DNA from: Pontivivens insulae
GTDB lineage: Bacteria; Pseudomonadota; Alphaproteobacteria; Rhodobacterales; Rhodobacteraceae
NCBI RefSeq assembly: GCF_900302495.1
Contig: NZ_OMKW01000003.1
Location: forward strand, 1 to 64,000
Reading direction: 5' to 3'
DNA: 64,000 bases
The position numbers were made by a program, and so were the translations under genes. This document shows, one piece after another, positions 63,851-64,000 of the stretch. The stretch's first letter is position 1. Every line of letters starts with the position of its first letter. Below the pieces are notes generated by a model, which saw only the letters and a list, made by a program, of their open reading frames with translations, had not been told where the DNA came from and ran no database searches.

Positions 63851-64000
63851 TCAGTTCGAGAAATGCTCTAGGCATTCGCATGCTAGCTCTGGAGCTACTA
63901 TACCGCCTAGCAAAATCGCCTGCGCCATCTCAGATGGCGTTGGATCACCACGATTCTCTATAGTGTAGCTAAGGTCTCCGAACGCCGCCGCAGTAGAACT
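63851..64000 (-). CDS. C-terminal end of an unidentified protein (partial, runs off the window)
   Basis: The minus strand is open for 49 codons from the right edge to a TGA at 63851-63853. Parts read FGDLSYTIENRGDPTPSEM and AILLGGIVAPELACECLEHF. The composition looks like a real soluble protein, but no family is recognised and there is no start in the window. Confidence 0.45.
   Translation of the reverse strand, partial: SSTAAAFGDLSYTIENRGDPTPSEMAQAILLGGIVAPELACECLEHFSN

Overview
The window looks like a chromosomal segment of an alphaproteobacterium of the Rhodobacteraceae (Roseobacter-type marine relatives). The basis is a moderately GC-rich coding style, a circularly permuted two-piece tmRNA, an alphaproteobacterial LexA box (GTTC-N7-GTTC), an SspB of the alpha type, a 14-gene nuo operon interrupted by small extra genes, and family-typical neighbours such as DUF1194, DUF4169, DUF5337 and the Anbu cluster. 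The exact genus cannot be read from the sequence. No insertion sequence, integrase, CRISPR array or complete prophage was seen.

Layout. Positions 1-241 (minus strand) look like the promoter and leader of an rRNA operon whose 16S gene would lie just off the left edge. From 0.4 to 14.9 kb follow an FkbM methyltransferase, thyX, gloA, a membrane protein with two tandem secreted DUF1194 proteins, ssrA with its partner sspB, fumC with DUF4169 and ribbon-helix-helix genes, a hydrolase/P450 pair, ccdA, a TusA-like/SDR pair, gatB, and a small stress-type cassette. From 15.0 to 17.7 kb lies a two-gene DNA repair unit (a fused UdgX protein and a radical SAM protein) behind a LexA box. From 17.8 to 28 kb come an FAH-family gene and phzF, an endolysin/holin pair, ccmE, argC, an acyltransferase, rplM-rpsI, a thioesterase, a crotonase-fold protein, ctaA and a LysR regulator.

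From 28.2 to 36 kb an iron alcohol dehydrogenase is followed by the four-gene Anbu set: proteasome-like Anbu, alpha-E protein and permuted ATP-grasp on the minus strand, with a large transglutaminase/DUF2126 protein divergent from them. From 36 to 42.8 kb lie an MFS exporter, prfC, two small membrane proteins, fpr, a DEAD-box helicase and a ParB-like small protein.

From 62.2 down to 42.8 kb the minus strand carries one long collinear array: nuoABCDE, two accessory genes, nuoF, nuoG, a lipoprotein, nuoH, nuoI, nuoJ, a 30-aa ORF, nuoK, a 40-aa ORF, nuoLMN, then birA, coaX and rnj. It encodes respiratory complex I plus biotin ligase, CoA synthesis and RNA turnover, probably from a promoter near 62.24 kb. 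The right edge holds a DMT transporter, a prepilin-like protein, an AT-rich gap and the C-terminal end of an unidentified gene.

The most interesting pieces are the LexA-linked UdgX/radical SAM unit, the Anbu set, ssrA adjacent to sspB with a readable degradation tag, the isolated lysis cassette (a candidate gene transfer agent release module), and the unannotated micro-ORFs inside nuo.
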